Assembly (NCBI GenBank): GCA_023213395.1
Contig: CM041465.1
Location: 213,349,741-213,413,740 of the forward strand
Length of the DNA: 64,000 nt
Direction: 5' to 3'
Source: Cycas panzhihuaensis
Taxonomy: Eukaryota > Cycadophyta
The number at the start of each line of letters is the position of its first letter. Within the stretch, counting starts at the first letter, position 1. This document shows positions 1-11,275 of this stretch, piece by piece. The notes under the pieces were generated by a model. The model worked only from the letters and a program-made list of their open reading frames with translations, did no database searches and had not been told where the DNA came from. Position numbers and translations under genes: made by a program.

Positions 1-2539
1 ATGGCTTGCCCAACAAAAAGGAGGTGGAATACACATCTTCCATATTTTGTTTCAAGAAACAGATGTGAAACACAATCAAAATTACAAACAAAAAATGAAC
101 ATCACAAACTAATACCTGAACTAGAAGCAATATCAGACAAACCAAGAACATTCAAACAACCTCGGTCAAATGGAAAAACTACTCTAAGACACGACATCAT
201 GGAATCCTAAGACAATCTCACATTATCCTCGTAAATTACAATGCTCTAAGGGCAGAGCATTTCGAAAAGGGACAACTTGTTATGAACTTATTGCCACGCA
301 TAAGGTCTCAAGGAGTCAGAGCTAGATTTTGAATCAACATAAGATTAGTTGGTCAGAATTAAAAATGGCAAATGATATATCTAACCACTAAATTAGTGTA
401 AATAGCACAATTAGAGATAACTTGAGAAAATCAATTTTAGATCATTAATAACTAAGTTGTAATTGAAAGCAATTAATAATAGCATGCCTTTTTGAAGGCC
501 ACATCTTATAAAAGGGATGCAATGACTCAAATATTTTCTTTATATTGAACCTTGCCAAATTTTGGTAAGAAATTCTACTGTTGAATTTACATTATGTAAC
601 TATTTGTGCTATTATTTTTACCTTTTTGTGTTATTGTTATCTTTTACATTTTAGACAAAGATCATAAATGCAAAAGTAGTCATAAGCAAACTCTACCAAA
701 TCCATGCATATCTTCAAAGATATTTGCTATGTATGCAGAAGAAAGCCCAGTAACATTAGACTTAATACTGCATTGCTGACATGGCTTATCAAATACAAAT
801 TGAAGTCACACTACTCGAGACTGATTGACAAGGAGCAATACAAGGTCCTCCAAACTCCAATGGACAAAGGTGCAACAACATGGCCATTTACTGCCGACAT
901 GGACCAAGCAGAGGATTGCCATGAACTGAATCCCAAAGATGCAACATGTAGCCTCGTTTGTATTTATCAATGAGCTCCACAAATAATATTTTAAGAGTGG
1001 CAAGAGTTAGCAAATACAAATCCATCCAAACCTTAGGCAAGCAACCACACGCGAACACCATCAAAGTGCATGCAAAACTTTTTATGTTGATTTAATGCAC
1101 AGGTTCAACATAAAGAAAATTAGCAGATTCATTGTGCTTGCCACTTTAAAGGCCTCACCTTGTCCTTCATGCTATCACATCAAGGCATCAAGAATGAGTA
1201 GAAAACAATAATCATTAAGCATATCTGCATACTTGAAAATGTCATAATTAACTATTTGTATCAGTTTTACTTTAGGGCTAACTCATTAGGATGGCCATTG
1301 AGAGACCGATGGCTGGATTTTATCTTTGAAGAAACCTCTCTACAAACCTTATTGGATTCCAACAAGTTAATAGAGTTCTGAAATGTGAGTTGCTTCTGGT
1401 CATATAGTTACAACAGTCTAGTCCTTATATTACAACCAATGGTGGCATTGATGTCTCTTGTCGTCAAGAATAGCATACAAAACAGTATGTTTTCCATTTC
1501 ATTAAAATATGATACAATTATTGTCACCTTGTGTGTAACCAATAATTGCTTTATTATATTTGTCAAACTTAACTCATTGCTTCAATTCCTCACTTGTTAT
1601 AATGTGGTTGCATGAATTTATTATGCCCATAATTTGGAAACCTTTCAAACATAGGCAAATGATAAGTTCATAACAGGGCCGATAGCTATGTTATACACTA
1701 ACTTCATGGAAATACTCTAAAAATCAATAAACAAAATGTGCATAGCTTTTCACAAAAAGCTCCAATAAATGATTTGTCAAAGGCAAATGGATGGAATTGG
1801 AATTGTTGTAATGGAATTGTGCCATAATGGAATTTCTCAATTCTGTCTAAAATTTCCTTGTTTGCTGAATGACGATAAGAAACGCTTACTAAACTATAAT
1901 AATATTTGTCGTTAAACTTGCAATGCCTTTTGACAAACTCATTGCTAATTTTTGCTTCTTCCAGTGGCAAACTCTTCACATTTTACAGAGAATGGTCTGG
2001 TTTGAATCTTGTTAAAGGTTGTAACCACCCAAAAGTAAGATGTGATCAAGAAAGGGAATAACTACTCCTGGTGTTATAAAAACTCACCTACAATGAATTG
2101 CTATGTTTCAATGTTGAGAATCTCCCTGATGACTTGATTCTTGGTTGGGCCAGCAAATCTTCCGTTCAACACTTGCTTGAATGCTTCAAAATAGCAATTC
2201 AAATAGCTATCCCATAGCTATGAAATGTTAATCAAAGATCATGACAATAAACCAAACCCCACAAGAATTTTATCTTGCTTATTAACAAGTTTTACAGAAA
2301 TACAGATTTAATAAGAAAGAACCTGGCAAAATGCCATGAACAAAAGGGCCAAAACCAAGATGCACATGGGGCCATGGCTTCCATCCTGTGCCACGAAATA
2401 AGATTTTGTGTGATTCTTATGTTGCTCAATATTTCAAATGGTTGCCACAGGGCTGAGGTCTAGTCGTTAAGAGTGAATGGTGTTTCACAAATAAACCTAT
2501 GCTCAAAACCCAACAAGCACATTAACTATTAAATCCCAT

Positions 2540-2559
2540 TATATATATATATATATATA
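2540..2559. repeat. (TA)n microsatellite
   Basis: An uninterrupted run of about ten TA dinucleotides. Such tracts are common and length-variable in plant intergenic DNA. Confidence 0.9.
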
Positions 2560-2628
2560 AGTTCTGTGGAGAGCAGGCCAGGCTGGGTGCAATCCCTGAG
2601 TGATTTTAACAGGTCAGATCTTCGAAGC

Positions 2629-2658
2629 CCTCAGCATCTTAGGGCGAAGATGCTGAGG
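2629..2658. repeat. Perfect 12-bp inverted repeat with 6-nt loop
   Basis: CCTCAGCATCTT at 2629-2640 is followed by six bases and then its exact reverse complement at 2647-2658. The stem extends imperfectly by several more bases outward. It lies downstream of the U1A stop codon on the minus strand, so it could be a transcript hairpin or the core of a small foldback element. No target duplication was found around it. Confidence 0.75.
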
Positions 2659-3129
2659 ACTTGGACAATTTTGGCTTTAATGGTGGCATGGTAAACTAAA
2701 TGTGGTTGACATCAGACCAGTACCACTAACAGCAGACAACACCACCCCAGTGGAAAGAAAAAACAAAGGCATAATTATTTGTGATGATAAACATGACTTC
2801 AATCTGCAAACCAATAAAAATCAAGTTTTAACAATCCAGAATATTTCATAGGTGCTCTATTCTGCCAGGGAACTGCCCTCTAATACATGTCAAACAAGAA
2901 AAGCCAATTACCATCTCAATGTGTCCACTGACAAAGTTAAATTTACATCAAATTATTAATCTACATGATGATTCCTTTGCAATGATTGACCAAAACCAGC
3001 CTGCAGTTCCCAACTGCCTTTGCATGGACACAGGCAACCATGAAAGACTATTCAACATTCAACTAAAACAATAAGACAGAACAAGTGCTTACAGAAGGAC
3101 TATCCAAGATATGTTCTTTGAGCGTACAA

Positions 3130-3420
3130 TTACTTCTTGGCATAAGTGATAACCATATGATTTTGAGGAGTAATCTTGAAGCCTTGAAGAGCTTGCATAG
3201 ATACAGTTGCTTGCATCTCATCCCCATATTCCACAAAGGCAATGCCAGGCTTTGCCTCAATCATTCTGACTTCCCTGAATCCAGGGTACTGGCAAAAAAG
3301 CATCTGCAGCATCATAGATGTGGTCTCATGAGGAAGATTTTGGATGAACAGTATATTGTTTGGCGGGGCTGGTGCTTCTGGCAGATTAGGCTTGGATGCA
3401 AGAAACGGCAATTGAGAAGC
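3130..3420 (-). CDS. U1A: U1 snRNP protein A (U1A), last coding exon with C-terminal RRM
   Basis: This exon encodes 96 residues and a TAA stop (3130-3132). It opens at a canonical acceptor, TTGCAG at minus-strand 3426-3421, preceded by a pyrimidine-rich tract. After a Pro/Ala-rich linker, an RRM follows: RNP2-like ILFIQNL at exon residues 23-29, and RNP1-like KPGIAFVEY at 57-65. It ends in ITYAKK, the usual C-terminus of plant U1A and U2B''. The protein binds U1 snRNA in the spliceosomal U1 snRNP and helps define 5' splice sites; the second RRM is the less well understood one. U1A is preferred over U2B'' because of the linker exon at 34895. The frame has no stops or frameshifts, unlike everything around it, so the gene is probably functional. 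The first residue (Ala) comes from the acceptor-side codon GCT, so the exon starts in phase 0. Confidence 0.87.
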   Translation of the reverse strand, partial: ASQLPFLASKPNLPEAPAPPNNILFIQNLPHETTSMMLQMLFCQYPGFREVRMIEAKPGIAFVEYGDEMQATVSMQALQGFKITPQNHMVITYAKK

Positions 3421-3422
3421 CT

Positions 3423-5512
3423 GCAACAAGAATGAAATGAATATTCATTATATTGAATAAAAGTTTATAAAAACAGATAAGTAGCTTCGCTTATTTCTCT
3501 CTCGATATCATTGGAGCCATTAACATGCACATGCAAAGATATTGTCCAAAGCTTGACTTATGGAAGCATAACTAAGCATGCCCTAAGCACTGCCTTTCAG
3601 CAACCTGGATGCTGCCTTCTACATCTTTGGGGCAAAGAAAATGACAATTAACACTTTGAGCAAATGAGGAAAATGGGATCTCACAGAAAATGAAAATTGC
3701 TCTGAAGGAATAAATGCAGTATAAAGTAATGCCAATCATCAATAATCATTTTATTTCGCAGGCAACTAGATTCCATACGCGAAAGAATCTATTTCCATGA
3801 TCAGATGATAACAAGAAAACATCAAGGGAAAAAAATATCAAGGCAAAACACTAAGGCAGCACCAAGTTAGTGTACATATATTTACTAGATTCTCTATCAT
3901 TTCTTTCTTCCTAACAATTGTACCAGCCATTTTAGACATTTATCAAACATGTTAGATCATAAATCAATGCTGAGGCACGAAACTTATATTTTAAAGAAAG
4001 AAGAATACTTACCAATATATACGTATCAACAAACGACACTTGAATGGTGTGAAGAGAAAGATGTATATTGACTGAGTTTAATACAGCAATTTTCTTTCAC
4101 AGAGAAGACTCACTGCCTGGGCAATTCCATTCAAGATAAGCCCAGGACACCTGTCAAGATCCCTCTCTCTCTATTTTTCAATAAACATCACAGAAGGCTG
4201 AAAGGTCTTCTGAAAGCACAGAGCAGTAAGGAGTTCACAATTCTGATACATAAGGGTAATTTTGATCCATAAGGTTGTGGGAGAATGGGCTCAAAATAAT
4301 TAGAAAAGGATGTTGAGGTGTTGGATCCATGCTCCTCACTCCAGTTTATATTTATATTTGTTTTCATCGTTTATATGTTTTTACAATGTAACTTTCCATA
4401 TGCCACAGGAAGCAAAAGAAAGCATTCTTGGCATTTAGTTTCATTTATAAGATCCATTCATGTTTTTGTAATATTGTCCCCTTTTATAAGCAGAGAATGC
4501 AAGGCTTTTATCCCCAAAGAATATTGTTGTATCAAGTCCCATACATCATTTTGACACCAGTGAATGCCAAAAATGTTTTATTAGAATATGTTAGCACTAT
4601 CATGCTTGTTTGGAATAAAACTCAAATTTGCCTTTTGAGGAGTTCCCTGCTTGCCAGATGGACAACCACCGCCTCACTGTTGACTCATTTTTTCTGTGGC
4701 TTCTCAAAACAAAGAGAAAAATACTACCCAGAGTCAAAAACTAATATGTGAATACCAGTAGGTATTAGTTGTGGCTTTCCCTTCCCTGATCTTGTTCTCC
4801 TATTCTGATCTTCCACTGACGTCAGCAGAAGCAGAGGGAACTCCAAAGATCTCCTTGGAGATTTGTAAGAATGTCATCCAGCTACAAGAGATGGATGAAA
4901 CTGGAAAGAAACTAGATGAATATCAATTGGAAGGAAAAGCCACACAATCAGAAATGTATGTTTACATTCAAAATATGATTCTGGAATACAAAAGATTGAT
5001 ACTCAAAATGGGAGTCTGGCATACAAAATATTTGATCTTGATGGTAGCTCCTAAATTTCAAATGAGCTTGCAACAATCCGTTAATCTTCCTGATAGAACC
5101 CAACAGACAAATCATTAAAATATCAAACATGTGATATTATTACAAATGAGCGTAGAGACCTATTATAATGGGCTATATTATATTATTTCAGGGCAGGGCC
5201 TTCAAGACCTTGCAAATAACCCACTTAAACCATCATTCCAGAAGACCATGGTTGGAACATCCCTCCCCTTTAAACAAAGCAACGGTCTTCATTGCATACC
5301 ATTATCTAAATTTAATGTTGATTGTACTGAACTCATGGTTGTAAAAACAGAATCATATGTACTCGGTGTAGCCGAATATGAATTATCATATTGTACCATT
5401 AATCATATACAGTTTGCCTGCTAGAGCCTCTCCACCCCCACTTTGTGCCAAGATTCTTTGTATTTTTCTTGTGCCTTAAACTATACAGTGCAAATATTTT
5501 GGTTCCTCTAAT
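3423..5512. other. Unassigned intron sequence next to the U1A acceptor
   Basis: AT-rich sequence without recognisable coding, tRNA or LTR features. The open frames at 4318-4751, 4771-5118 and 5131-5424 do not resemble any protein I recognise and start at no convincing exon border. I regard them as non-coding intron. Confidence 0.5.
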
Positions 5513-5878
5513 TGTGACAATGTTAATGTCACATGGTCATTTTATAAAAATAGAATTAAATAAAATTACTTTTATGCTTGCAACTTTAGGATAAGGTGAT
5601 TATGCTTAAGTCACTTAAGTGAAATGACATAAAATTCATTTCATTATAATTTCATGTAATCTCATCTGAATGTCATTGAGAGGGAAAACTCAAATTCCAA
5701 ACTCTAATGAGCACTCTCGTTATATAAGCTAAAATTACATGGAGAGTGATCATTCTACACTTCTCCTCTTTGAGCTCAAGCTATTAGCATTTCTCTTGTT
5801 GAGTACATTGTGCTTGTCTCCACTATTTGCCATTATGTAATGTTAGTGCACTAAATCCCTAGATCCATTCCCTCTACA
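5513..5878 (+). repeat. A1 5' LTR (366 bp)
   Basis: Start and end were set by comparison with the two 368-bp LTRs of A2 and by the adjacent primer-binding site. It contains the palindrome TCACTTAAGTGA near 5610, which is degraded in the A2 copies. Confidence 0.85.
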
Positions 5879-6302
5879 AGTGGTATCAGAGCCATTAGGA
5901 GGATCCTAGTACCACACTCATTTGTAAGGAGATTGCAAGCTATTTTCTCCTCTTCTTCACCATTCATGTGAAGTGAAGAGTTGAGATATTTTTTAATACA
6001 TTTTTAAAGCTCTTTTTAGCAATTTTTTAACACAAATTTGTATATTCTAGTACTGTTTTATTTCTTCAAATTAAAGGAATAAGTGTGGCTACCTATAGCA
6101 ACCTATTTGCAGGCCTAAAAGAGCACAAGAACTGCTCATCTTATAGTAGTTTTCAACCACCTTTTTGAGCCCCGAATCTGATATTTTTTGGCCTATTTTT
6201 TACCGATTTTTGCAATAAAAGCCAGATTTACAGCTTGCAGAAGGAGAAATTAGTGATTTTCACTGATCAGAAGCAGATTATGAAGTCTGAAGTCAAATCG
6301 TA
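5513..6302 (+). mobile_element. A1: 5' LTR and leader of a copia-like element, truncated
   Basis: The LTR (5513-5878) starts TGTGACAATG and ends CCTCTACA. It is followed after two bases by primer-binding site TGGTATCAGAGCC (5881-5893). The sequence is the reverse complement of the LTRs of A2 (35587-35954 and 41866-42233), and the leader up to about 6302 matches the A2 leader read from 41866 downward. At 6302 homology stops abruptly and minus-strand element B1 begins. Gag-pol and the 3' LTR are missing. A TATA box-like TTATATAAG lies near 5713 inside the LTR. It lies in the U1A intron, antisense to the gene. Confidence 0.85.
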
Positions 6303-7613
6303 TGGATCACTTTGTTCCCTTTATATTTACCAAAAATCACTTTGTTCCCTTTATATTTACCAAAAATAATACATCCATCACCATCAAACAAGACTTGGAG
6401 TTTGTTGTCGATCAATTGGGAGACAAAGAGCAAGCTTTTGGTCATCCCAGGTACATAGAGAACTTGGCCAACTTTTTCAATGTTTCCATTTGACATGGCA
6501 ACTAGAACAATTCTGCGTCCTTGTATTGCATGAGTGGTATCATCCCCAAGCTCAATTGATTCTGCACCTTGAAGAGGAGTTATGTTGTTGAACTAGGTTC
6601 ATCTGTAAATCATGTGCCTGGAGGCCCCTAAGTCTATGAACCAATCATCTTTGCTCTGGTTGTGTATAATTGAGGAAAAAGCGGTGACAAATGATGTCTC
6701 TTCTTTTTTTTGTTTCTGTGAACTCATTCTTCTCAGATTGCTCGAAGTAGCTTCCTGATGCTATAATGCCCCTTTCCAAATCTGCCTTTTACAATGATGA
6801 TTGTCAGTGGTATAAGGACCTATCTTTCCACAGTAAAAACAAATGATTTGATGACTGAACCATCCTCCAAAATATTGTTGTGTACTTGGGCGTGGAAGAG
6901 ATCGTCCCTTTCCAGGTCTATAGCTGGTTGGGCATCTTCTCCCTCGATCCATACCACGAAGATTGCCTTTAGTAAGATTTGCCCTGCCTCAGATATTAAC
7001 TCTGGATAAAAAGGCATTTTCCAACTCATTTTCCAAGTTAGTTTTAGTCTGCTCATGATGAAGGAGTTGTCCACATATGGAAGCAAAATAAGGTTTTGCT
7101 ATTTCAGCTGTCATCTTGTAGGAGGTGACAAAATTTTTGAATTGGGCAAGAAGCTTATGAATTATGAGGTCAATAAGATCACCACCAAAGTAGGTGACAC
7201 CCAACAAATACCAAATTCTCATGTAGCAGCTTGAAGCAAGCAAGGAATGAAGTAAAGTCCTATGATTCTAACATTTTCAATAGGGCCATTTGGTTTTTTA
7301 GGGCCATGATGCAAGCAGTATTTTCTTGAGTATATAAGGTATTCAAGGTATTCCATGCCTCATGAGGGGTAATAGCACTCGCTATGTAAGACAAAATGGT
7401 ATCCACAACAGATAAAGTGATGGACGCAAGGGCAAGGCCTCTCTGTTCAAAGTATGTCTTCCTCTCGACAGCATTAACAGGTTCTCGCTTGATATTCTTT
7501 GTATGGTCCCATGCTCCTTGAGCCACAAGGATGGATCTCATCTTAGTCTTTTAAGACTCATAGTTGTTCCCGGTAAGTTTCTCGAAGTCGACAAGGTGGA
7601 GAGCAGAGAACAT
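6303..7613 (-). pseudogene. B1 gag and protease region (broken)
   Basis: The gag start codon is at 7613-7611, with an in-frame stop shortly after. A gag segment follows (7541-7260; motif EAWNTLNTLY, typical of copia Gag). The zinc knuckle near 6850 keeps CFYCGK but has lost its histidine and regular spacing. The protease motif near 6635 reads DLGAS instead of DSGAS. The segment 6496-6303 belongs to the conserved stretch after the protease (VGQVLYVPGMTKSLLF). A 10-residue tandem repeat (FGKYKGNKVI twice) is unique to this copy. Several frameshifts and stops make it non-functional. Confidence 0.8.
6306..6365. repeat. 30-bp perfect tandem duplication at the A1/B1 junction
   Basis: Positions 6306-6335 are repeated exactly at 6336-6365. 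The unit length keeps the B1 reading frame, giving ten duplicated residues. Related copy B2 has a single unit. The duplication begins three bases from the A1/B1 breakpoint, which suggests both arose in one repair event. Confidence 0.9.
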
Positions 7614-8190
7614 GGTAGTGTGAATGGATTCTACCAAGTCTAGACATGGGATTGCTTGGACTCGTAGGCCTGTCAATAAACCTCCAAGAAGGTTCGTGAC
7701 AAGCAACTTCATGGTGCTAACCGCTAATCATTGCACTACGAGACTTCAGCGATTAGTCGAGCTCCCTATTCTAGGATAGGCTTAAGGTCCTATAGGGTCC
7801 TCCAATATACCATCCGATATGTGGAGGCTCAAATCTGTGAGCAAGCTCTATCTAAGGCCTGGGTATTGGGTCCTTTTGTGTCCCCTCACTTCACACGTTG
7901 GTGTAAAATCCAATTATGCTTAAGCAATAAGGACAAATACAACGCGATTATTATAGACCCCCAGAATAGGGACTCTATGGATGGGAACGAGTAGCTACCA
8001 AGCAAAGTTATCTACTCGTGGTATAGAGGGTGAATGAGGAGCAACAATAGAGAGATGTGCAATATGTTTTAATATTTTTTAAGAAAAAAAACTTCAAACA
8101 AGAAAATAAGCCAATAAAATATTGTAGAAGAGATATGTTCTAGAAAGATCAAACCTGAGGGCACTTCACTGATTAAACTGAATTTTGAAA

Positions 8191-8218
8191 GTACAGACGT
8201 CCGTACAGACTGTTGTAC
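8191..8218. promoter_or_regulatory. Three GTAC motifs at 12-bp spacing in the B1 leader
   Basis: GTAC occurs at 8191, 8203 and 8215, each followed by AGAC, giving three 12-bp units. It lies in the untranslated leader between primer site and gag. A further GTAC at 8706 is about 40 bp from the primer site. Similar clusters occur in other families (see findings). Function is unknown. Confidence 0.35.
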
Positions 8219-8760
8219 AGACTGGTAAGGAGGGCTAAAAAATCAACTTCCTTGAAAAAGCTCGAGTGCGGACTCAATTAAAAGATTTTTTAGTGGAGAA
8301 CTGAAATCTGGTCTCAAATTTTTGATTCGACCTTCCGTTGATGAGGAAAAAACTAATCAAAGTTGAAAGTGGTAGTTAGGGCTTTTTCTCTTTCTTGCTC
8401 ATTTCTCTTTGCACATGCAGCAAACAGGGCCATACCATACATCAAATGAAAGCTCTCTTCAAGAGCTTTCAGTCGATACCTGATTTGCTTTCTAACTCAA
8501 TCCATACAGCGAGAGATCTCTAAAAATGTGTCCATGTGGGCGGCTACCATTTTCCTCAAATCTAGCCCAAACGATTAAGAATAAATTGTTGATGCTTTGG
8601 AGAAAAATGATCGCCTTGGTGAAGCGCACTTGCTCATCAAATCTCAGCAAAATCTGAGCAGATCAACTCAGGTGTAGTCAACCTGCTCAGTTAGTCTATA
8701 CGACAGTACAACGAGCTCACAGAGAAAGACAGGAATGCAAGAAACTTGGCTTTGATACCA

Positions 8761-8993
8761 TGTCAGAGCAACTATAGACAGATGAGAGACAGAACTGAAT
8801 GAAATGAATTCCTTGTGTATATTGAGAGGTATTGTACATATTTATACATGAAGCCTCTAAATAACATGTTAGGGTTAAAGGCATGACTAACATAATATGT
8901 TACAACTATGTTACATGACTAACATTAAATGTTACAGTTAAGTCACTAACATAAAACATTAATATACATAGGACAAGACATTATATTCTAACA
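8761..8993 (-). repeat. B1 5' LTR (233 bp)
   Basis: On the minus strand it runs from TGTTAGAATATAATG to TGCTCTGACA and abuts the primer-binding site. The TG...CA ends are intact. Its beginning resembles the B2 LTR and solo LTR J. Confidence 0.85.
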
Positions 8994-10045
8994 CCCAAAT
9001 GGTACACTCAAACAGTACAGGACAGTCAAGTCATAGAAGGAGAACGACCATCAAAGATGAAGCAATAATCAGTCAACTATGCACTTATGGCTGAAGTGCT
9101 TTGTGTAGATGAACCTTCCACTTTTGAGGAGGCATATAAAAGTGAAAAGTGAAAAGCTGCCATGGATGAAGAAATCCATTCTATTGAAAAGAATGGAACT
9201 TGGGATTTGGTAGAATTGCCTAAAAACAAACAAGGAATTAGTTGTAAATGGGTATATAAAACCAAATTCCAATTTGATCGTTCAATCAAATGTCATAGGA
9301 CTCGACTTGTTGCGAAAGGATTTAAACAAAAGGAAGGCATTGATTATGAGGAGACCTTTGTACTTGGAGCAAATACAAACACTATTAGACTCATATTGGC
9401 TTTAGTTGCCTAATGCAAGTGGTCAATGTATCAGATGGACGTGAAGAGCACTTTTTTCAATGGCGATCTTCAAAAGGAGGTTTATTTGGAGCAACCTCCC
9501 GTATATGTTCCACATGGCAAAGAACATTTGGTCTGCCGCCTTAAAAAGCCATTGTATGGTTTGAAACAAGCCCCAAAAACATGGTATTCAAAAATTGATG
9601 ATTATTTTTTGAAACATGAATATCATCAATCCTCATCAAATCCTAACTTGTATATAAAACTTAGAAATAACCATGCAATCTTTGTCATTTTATATGTTGA
9701 TAACTTCGTGATCATTGGAAGTAACACTAAGATGATACAAATTCTCTAAGATGATCTTAAGAGAAGTTTCGAGATGACTGATCTTGGACTTCTCCATTAT
9801 GTTTTAGGCATGGAAGTGTGGTAACAGCCAAGTCATATTCTCATTTCCCAAGCCAAATATTCTTGGGACATTTTACAGCGATTCAAAATGGAAAATTGCA
9901 AACCATTGCTTACACACAAGGAGAATTGAACAAAGTTATCACTTGATAATGAAGTAGCACTAGCAGATCCTACTTTATATCAGCAGCTAGTAGGTAGCCT
10001 AATCTACTTGACCAACACTAGACTGGACCTTTCATTTGCAGTTGG
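8994..10045 (+). pseudogene. F-left: copia reverse transcriptase to RNase H region (part 1)
   Basis: Translation shows the end of the integrase-RT spacer, then RT with [14 protein letters not shown] (about 9162), KARLVAKGF-like sequence, a WSMYQMDVKSTF segment, YGLKQAPKTWY, and an active-site box YVDN at 9693-9704 where YVDD is expected. Stops at 9747-9749 (TAA), 9822-9824 (TAA) and 9927-9929 (TGA) break it, and all three are shared with F-right. Element E interrupts it at 10045; the frame resumes at 17106. The left end is the B1 insertion border. Its gag, protease and integrase are not present in the window. Confidence 0.85.
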
Positions 10046-10599
10046 TGTTAAACCTTATGTTTAAACGTTAAGTTAATGTACTTTTATTTTTCATGTAATA
10101 TATGCACTTTTTACTTTAGGGGTGACTTATCACTTAAGTGATAAAGTGCACACCCACATTCTTTCTAGTGACACAACGTTGTCACTAAAGGGTCAAATGG
10201 ACCCTCATGCACTTTTACTCACATAAGAGCCCAAAAGGACACATGTCCAACATGCAAGGCATGTATCTTGGATGTTTGACACTTGTCAAACATCCAAGGC
10301 CTTAGGTCTCTCTTTTCACTCTATATAATGAGACCTCTCCTCATTGTCTCATACAAGAGTTGGAGTCAGTATTGTTATGCTATCAGTTTGCTAATCAAGC
10401 TGTTTCTTCTTGGGAGGTTGGACCAATTCCAACTCCACATATTGGGTATCATTTTCTCTTGCTCCTTCATTCAAGTTTTGTCTCTTTGCTTTCTCTTTGC
10501 CTTGAGTTTATTATACTTGTTTATATTTCCGCAACGAGAACTAGAGTGATGCTAGTTTCTAGATCTAGGGACTGTTGAGGCCATCTAGCCTCTTTTACA
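10046..10599 (+). repeat. E 5' LTR (554 bp)
   Basis: TG...CA ends, with TATA-like CTATATAATGAG at about 10321. The U3 part carries an 18-bp perfect palindrome, TTATCACTTAAGTGATAA (10127-10144), and three successive hairpins at 10237-10298. Confidence 0.95.
10237..10298. promoter_or_regulatory. Triple hairpin in the U3 of element E
   Basis: Hairpin 1 is GGACA-CA-TGTCC (10237-10248). Hairpin 2 is ACATGC-AAG-GCATGT (10250-10264). Hairpin 3 has two perfect 15-bp arms around a CT loop (10267-10298). They lie just upstream of the TATA-like box. The D 3' LTR has the same long hairpin (62073-62104) with three compensated changes; F has weaker versions (24076-24135). It may be a protein-binding dyad or an RNA/DNA secondary structure. 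Confidence 0.55.
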
Positions 10600-10836
10600 T
10601 TTGGTATCGAGCTAGAGGAGACTAGCTCCCTCATTCTCTTGTTTTTTTGCTCAAGGAGTTCTTTGAAGAAAGCAACAAACCCTTGGTGACGACCTTCGCA
10701 CTCCGAAGGCGATCCAAGGTTTGTTTGAAAGTTTTTTTGCAGGATCAAGCATTTTGGAGCTTTTTTTAAAAGGCACTGTGGAGAAGAAGGCTGCTGTTTT
10801 TTCTAGTTCCCGGCCACCGTGGGCCCCACATTCCTC

Positions 10837-11275
10837 AATCAAAAGCGTTGTTTTCAGCCATCAAAAGCGCTGTTTTTCAGCCATCAAAAGCGTTGTTTTC
10901 AGCCATCAAAAGCATTGTTTTCAACCATCAAAAGCGCTGTTTTTCAGCCATCAAAAGCGTTGTCCTCACAGTCCAAACTTTGCTTTCAAATTTCAGCCAG
11001 CTGTCCTCTTCATCCAAGCTGTCCTCACAGTCCAGACTTTGCTTTCAAATTTCAGCCAGCTGTCCTCACAGTCCAGACTTTGCTTTCAAATTTCAGCCAG
11101 CTGTCCTCTTCATCCAGCTGTCCTCACAGTCCAGACTTTGCTTTCAAATTTCAGCCAACTGTCCTCTTCATCCAATGTCCTCACACAGTCCTTTGCTTTC
11201 AAATTTCAGCCACTGTCCTCTTCATCCAAATTGTCCTCACAGACTTTGTTTTCTAATTTCAGCCACTGTCCATGA
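10837..11275 (+). repeat. Two adjoining minisatellite arrays in the E leader
   Basis: The first array (about 10837-10965) has roughly six units of about 22 bp built on CAGCCATCAAAAGCGTTG. The second (about 10965-11275) has five to six units of 40-60 bp sharing CCTCACAGTCCAGACTTTG, some carrying an extra CCTCTTCATCCAG insert. The tract is poor in stop codons, so all three forward frames stay open for 145-184 codons. That is a property of the repeat, not evidence for a protein. Related element D lacks the arrays at the same place. Confidence 0.85.

Larger units (their letters stand above)
1..3129. other. Sequence downstream of the U1A stop codon (3' UTR and intergenic)
   Basis: No protein-coding gene could be recognised here. 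The part next to 3129 must contain the 3' untranslated region of the minus-strand U1A gene; a poly(A) site could not be fixed by eye. Open frames of 60-90 codons at 704-973 (+) and 1704-1979 (-) match no family I know and have no supporting context, so I treat them as chance. A TA microsatellite, a short hairpin and a weak tRNA-like stretch near 2449-2513 are the only structured items seen. Confidence 0.5.
6303..8993 (-). mobile_element. B1: 5' part of a minus-strand copia element
   Basis: Read on the minus strand it has an LTR (8993-8761), a primer-binding site TGGTATCAAAGCC (8760-8748) directly beside it, a leader of about 1.1 kb, gag, and the start of pol as far as the protease-integrase spacer. 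It ends at 6303, where it is joined to A1. No second LTR exists, so no TSD can be tested. The right border at 8994 is inside family F coding sequence, so B1 most likely inserted into F. B2 (50836-53816) is a related copy that also retains only the 5' part. Confidence 0.8.

Noticed and set aside
1704-1979. 91-codon minus-strand frame as a gene or U1A exon
   Set aside because: No family resemblance, no exon borders of matching phase, and it lies downstream of the U1A stop codon.
3130-3420. U2B'' instead of U1A for the RRM exon
   Set aside because: The second RRMs are similar, but the linker exon (HHHD...SAYGA) and the PEAPAPPNN stretch fit U1A; typical U2B'' linkers lack them.
4771-5118. 115-codon plus-strand frame as a gene
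   Set aside because: No recognisable domain or neighbours, located in intron sequence; its length is within chance for this track.
10837-10965. CRISPR-like repeat array
   Set aside because: Units are contiguous without spacers and lie inside a plant retrotransposon leader; it is a minisatellite.
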